Assembly: GCF_016722765.1 (NCBI RefSeq)
Contig: NZ_JAEQND010000011.1
Coordinates: forward strand, 124,001 to 188,000
Direction: 5' to 3'
DNA length: 64,000 bases
Origin: Ramlibacter alkalitolerans
GTDB lineage: Bacteria; Pseudomonadota; Gammaproteobacteria; Burkholderiales; Burkholderiaceae_C
A program made the position numbers and the translations under genes. This document shows positions 62,436 through 64,000 of this stretch, piece after piece. A model generated the notes under the pieces. That model saw only the letters and a program-made list of their open reading frames with translations, was not told where the DNA came from and did no database searches. Numbering within the stretch: the first letter of the stretch is position 1; every line of letters begins with the position of its first letter.

Positions 62436-64000
62436 TCAGGCGCCCGACTTCACCTTGATCCACTTGAACGACAGGTTGTTGTCCGGCCGCTGCACCACGT
62501 CCACCCGCTTGCTCACGCCCCAGGCCAGCGCCTGCTGGTGCAGCGGGATGTGGCCGATGTCGTCCTGGTGGATCTTGAAGGCCTCGTGGATCATGGCGTT
62601 GCGCTTGGCCTTGTCGGTCTCCTGCTGCACCTTGTGCGTGAGCTCGTCCACCTTCGGGTTGCAGTAGGCGCCCAGGTTGAACTGGCCCGCGCCCTTGTCG
62701 TCGACGCAGGACATGATCGCGTTCAGCGGATCGCCCGCGTCCACCGTGCTGGGCGTCCACCCGAGCAGGTAGAAGCTGGTGTCGCGCCGCAGGATCTTCG
62801 GGAAGTAGGTGCCCTTGGTCTCGGCCGCCAGGTTGATCTTGACGCCGATGCGCGAGAGGTTCGCGGCCACCGCCTGGCAGATGCGCGAGTCGTTGACGTA
62901 GCGGTCGTTCGGGCAGTTCATCGTGACCTCGAAGCCGTTCGGGTAGCCGGCCTCCGCCAGCAGCTTCTTCGCCGCGTCGGCGTCATAGGGCAGGCGCTTG
63001 TTCAGGTCCGGCTGGAAGCCGTTGATGCCGGGGCCCACCATCTCCGCGGTGGGATTGGAGGCGCCGCGCATCACCGTCTTCTTGATGCCCTCGATGTCGA
63101 TCGCCTGGTAGAAGGCCTGGCGCACCCGCTTGTCCTTGAACGGGTTCTTGCCCTTGACGCTGGAGTACAGCAGCTCGTCGCGCTTCTGGTCCATGCCGAG
63201 GAAGATCGTGCGCAGCTCCGGGCCGGTGAGCGCGCGCGCGTTGGCCGAGGCGTTGACGCGGTCCACGTCCTGCAGCGGCACCGGCTCCATCACGTCCACT
63301 TCGCCGGAGAGCAGCGCGGCCACGCGGGTGGCGTCGTTGCCGATCGGCGTGAAGATCACCTCCTGGACGTTGCCTTCGATCTTGCCCCAGTAGTTGCCGT
63401 TGCGAACGAACGTGGTGCGCACGCCCGGCTGGCGTTCGCGCAGCCGGTACGGGCCGGTGCCGTTGGCGCGGAACGAGGCCGCGTTCTCGATGCCCTTGCG
63501 GCGATCGACCGGGCGCGTCGCCTGGTTGTCCTCGCACCACTTCTTGCTCATGATCGCCACCCGCGACATCAGGTCCGGCAGGATGGGGAAGGGCTGCTTG
63601 GTCTCGATCTCCACCGTGTGGCTGTCGATCTTGCGCACCGCCTTGAAGTCGTTCGTGTAGGACTTCATGTCCGAGCCGTCGGCCTGCGTGCGTGCCAGCG
63701 AGAAGATCACGTCGTCGGCCGTGAACGGCGTGCCGTCGTGGAACTGCACGTTCTTGCGCAGCTCGAAGCGCCACACCGTCGGCGACATCTGCTTCCATGC
63801 GGTGGCGAGGCCCGGGATGATGCTCATGTCCTTGTCGCGCAGCACGAGCGAGTCGTACACGTTCGCCATCACGTCGAGCTGCAGCGACTCGTTGAGCGAG
63901 TGCGGATCCATGGACAGGGCGTCGCCCTGGTTGGCCACGCGCACCGTCTGCGCGCTCACGCCCAGCGCGGTGCACAGCAGCGTCGTGGCCAGGAAACTCT
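62436..64000 (-). CDS. Peptide-type ABC importer binding protein (DppA/OppA family), 5' end outside the window
   Basis: At least 521 residues of a large binding protein. The reading frame continues past the window edge: the first visible residues SFLATTLLCTALGVSA are the end of a signal peptide, with cleavage before QTVRVANQGDALSMDPHS. SBP-family 5 motifs include NVYDSLVLRDKDMSIIPGLATAWK, FELRKNVQFHDGTPFTADDVIFSLART and RVRQAFYQAIDIEGI. Length fits DppA (about 530). It lies 28 nt upstream of the DppC-type permease. The missing DppB gene may lie further upstream, outside the window. Confidence 0.92.
   Translation of the reverse strand, partial: SFLATTLLCTALGVSAQTVRVANQGDALSMDPHSLNESLQLDVMANVYDSLVLRDKDMSIIPGLATAWKQMSPTVWRFELRKNVQFHDGTPFTADDVIFSLARTQADGSDMKSYTNDFKAVRKIDSHTVEIETKQPFPILPDLMSRVAIMSKKWCEDNQATRPVDRRKGIENAASFRANGTGPYRLRERQPGVRTTFVRNGNYWGKIEGNVQEVIFTPIGNDATRVAALLSGEVDVMEPVPLQDVDRVNASANARALTGPELRTIFLGMDQKRDELLYSSVKGKNPFKDKRVRQAFYQAIDIEGIKKTVMRGASNPTAEMVGPGINGFQPDLNKRLPYDADAAKKLLAEAGYPNGFEVTMNCPNDRYVNDSRICQAVAANLSRIGVKINLAAETKGTYFPKILRRDTSFYLLGWTPSTVDAGDPLNAIMSCVDDKGAGQFNLGAYCNPKVDELTHKVQQETDKAKRNAMIHEAFKIHQDDIGHIPLHQQALAWGVSKRVDVVQRPDNNLSFKWIKVKSGA

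Overview
High-GC bacterial chromosome segment, most likely a betaproteobacterium of the order Burkholderiales (Comamonadaceae-like, in the style of Ramlibacter or Variovorax). This rests on the paired Bug-type (tripartite tricarboxylate) binding proteins, the family content, the dispersed REP-like repeats and the GC-rich codon use. It is inference from sequence character, not from a database match. No rRNA, tRNA, CRISPR array, transposase or prophage was recognised. Nearly all of the window is coding.

Layout. 1-5.1 kb: glutathione reductase, a FecR-domain coiled-coil protein, a small conserved-looking protein and AMP nucleosidase. 5.1-12 kb: phosphatidylserine decarboxylase, a NodIJ-like ABC exporter whose two genes are split by an inverted repeat, a GMC oxidoreductase, a crotonase, Ohr and the SrkA kinase. 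12-15.8 kb: a fumarylacetoacetase-family hydrolase divergent from two Bug binding proteins and an unexported ModA-like protein. 15.9-18.2 kb: htpG behind a sigma-32-type promoter, and a 62-residue protein. 18.2-20.2 kb: an iron-uptake operon (cupredoxin, FTR1 permease, outer-membrane-like protein) behind a Fur-like site. 20.5-25.3 kb: a Csu-type chaperone-usher pilus operon. 25.4-28.7 kb: frdABCD, a four-subunit quinol:fumarate reductase, preceded by an FNR-like palindrome.

28.7-48.1 kb is one compact flagellar locus on the minus strand. It is transcribed fliQ-fliR-flhB-flhA-flgF-flgG-flgA-flgH-flgI-flgB-flgC-fliE-fliF-fliG*-fliH-fliI-fliJ-fliK-flgD-flgE-fliM*-fliN-fliO-fliP-fliA, mostly with 1-8 nt stop/start overlaps, and a receiver-only response regulator lies just upstream. 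It encodes a complete export gate, ATPase complex, rod, rings and hook. Several parts are shortened: the FliG-position protein has no room for the torque domain, the FliM-like protein lacks the N-terminal CheY-binding peptide, FlgD and FliK are short, and FlgH has no lipobox cysteine. Filament, filament cap, hook-filament junction and stator genes are not in the window. This is the most unusual system here: a divergent, possibly secondary flagellum or a flagellum-derived secretion apparatus.

48.7-59.3 kb is central carbon metabolism: an old-yellow-enzyme homologue, pgi, tal, an ABC importer with a fused double permease, zwf and a HexR/RpiR regulator. Two HexR-like operators lie between the binding-protein gene and zwf. 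That linkage suggests the importer carries a sugar or sugar phosphate, although by sequence it resembles iron(III) importers. 59.4-64 kb is a peptide-type ABC importer (two ATPases, one permease, and a binding protein running off the window). Four of the convergent gene junctions are filled by palindromic repeats, and several starts have a -10 box so close that their mRNAs would be leaderless.
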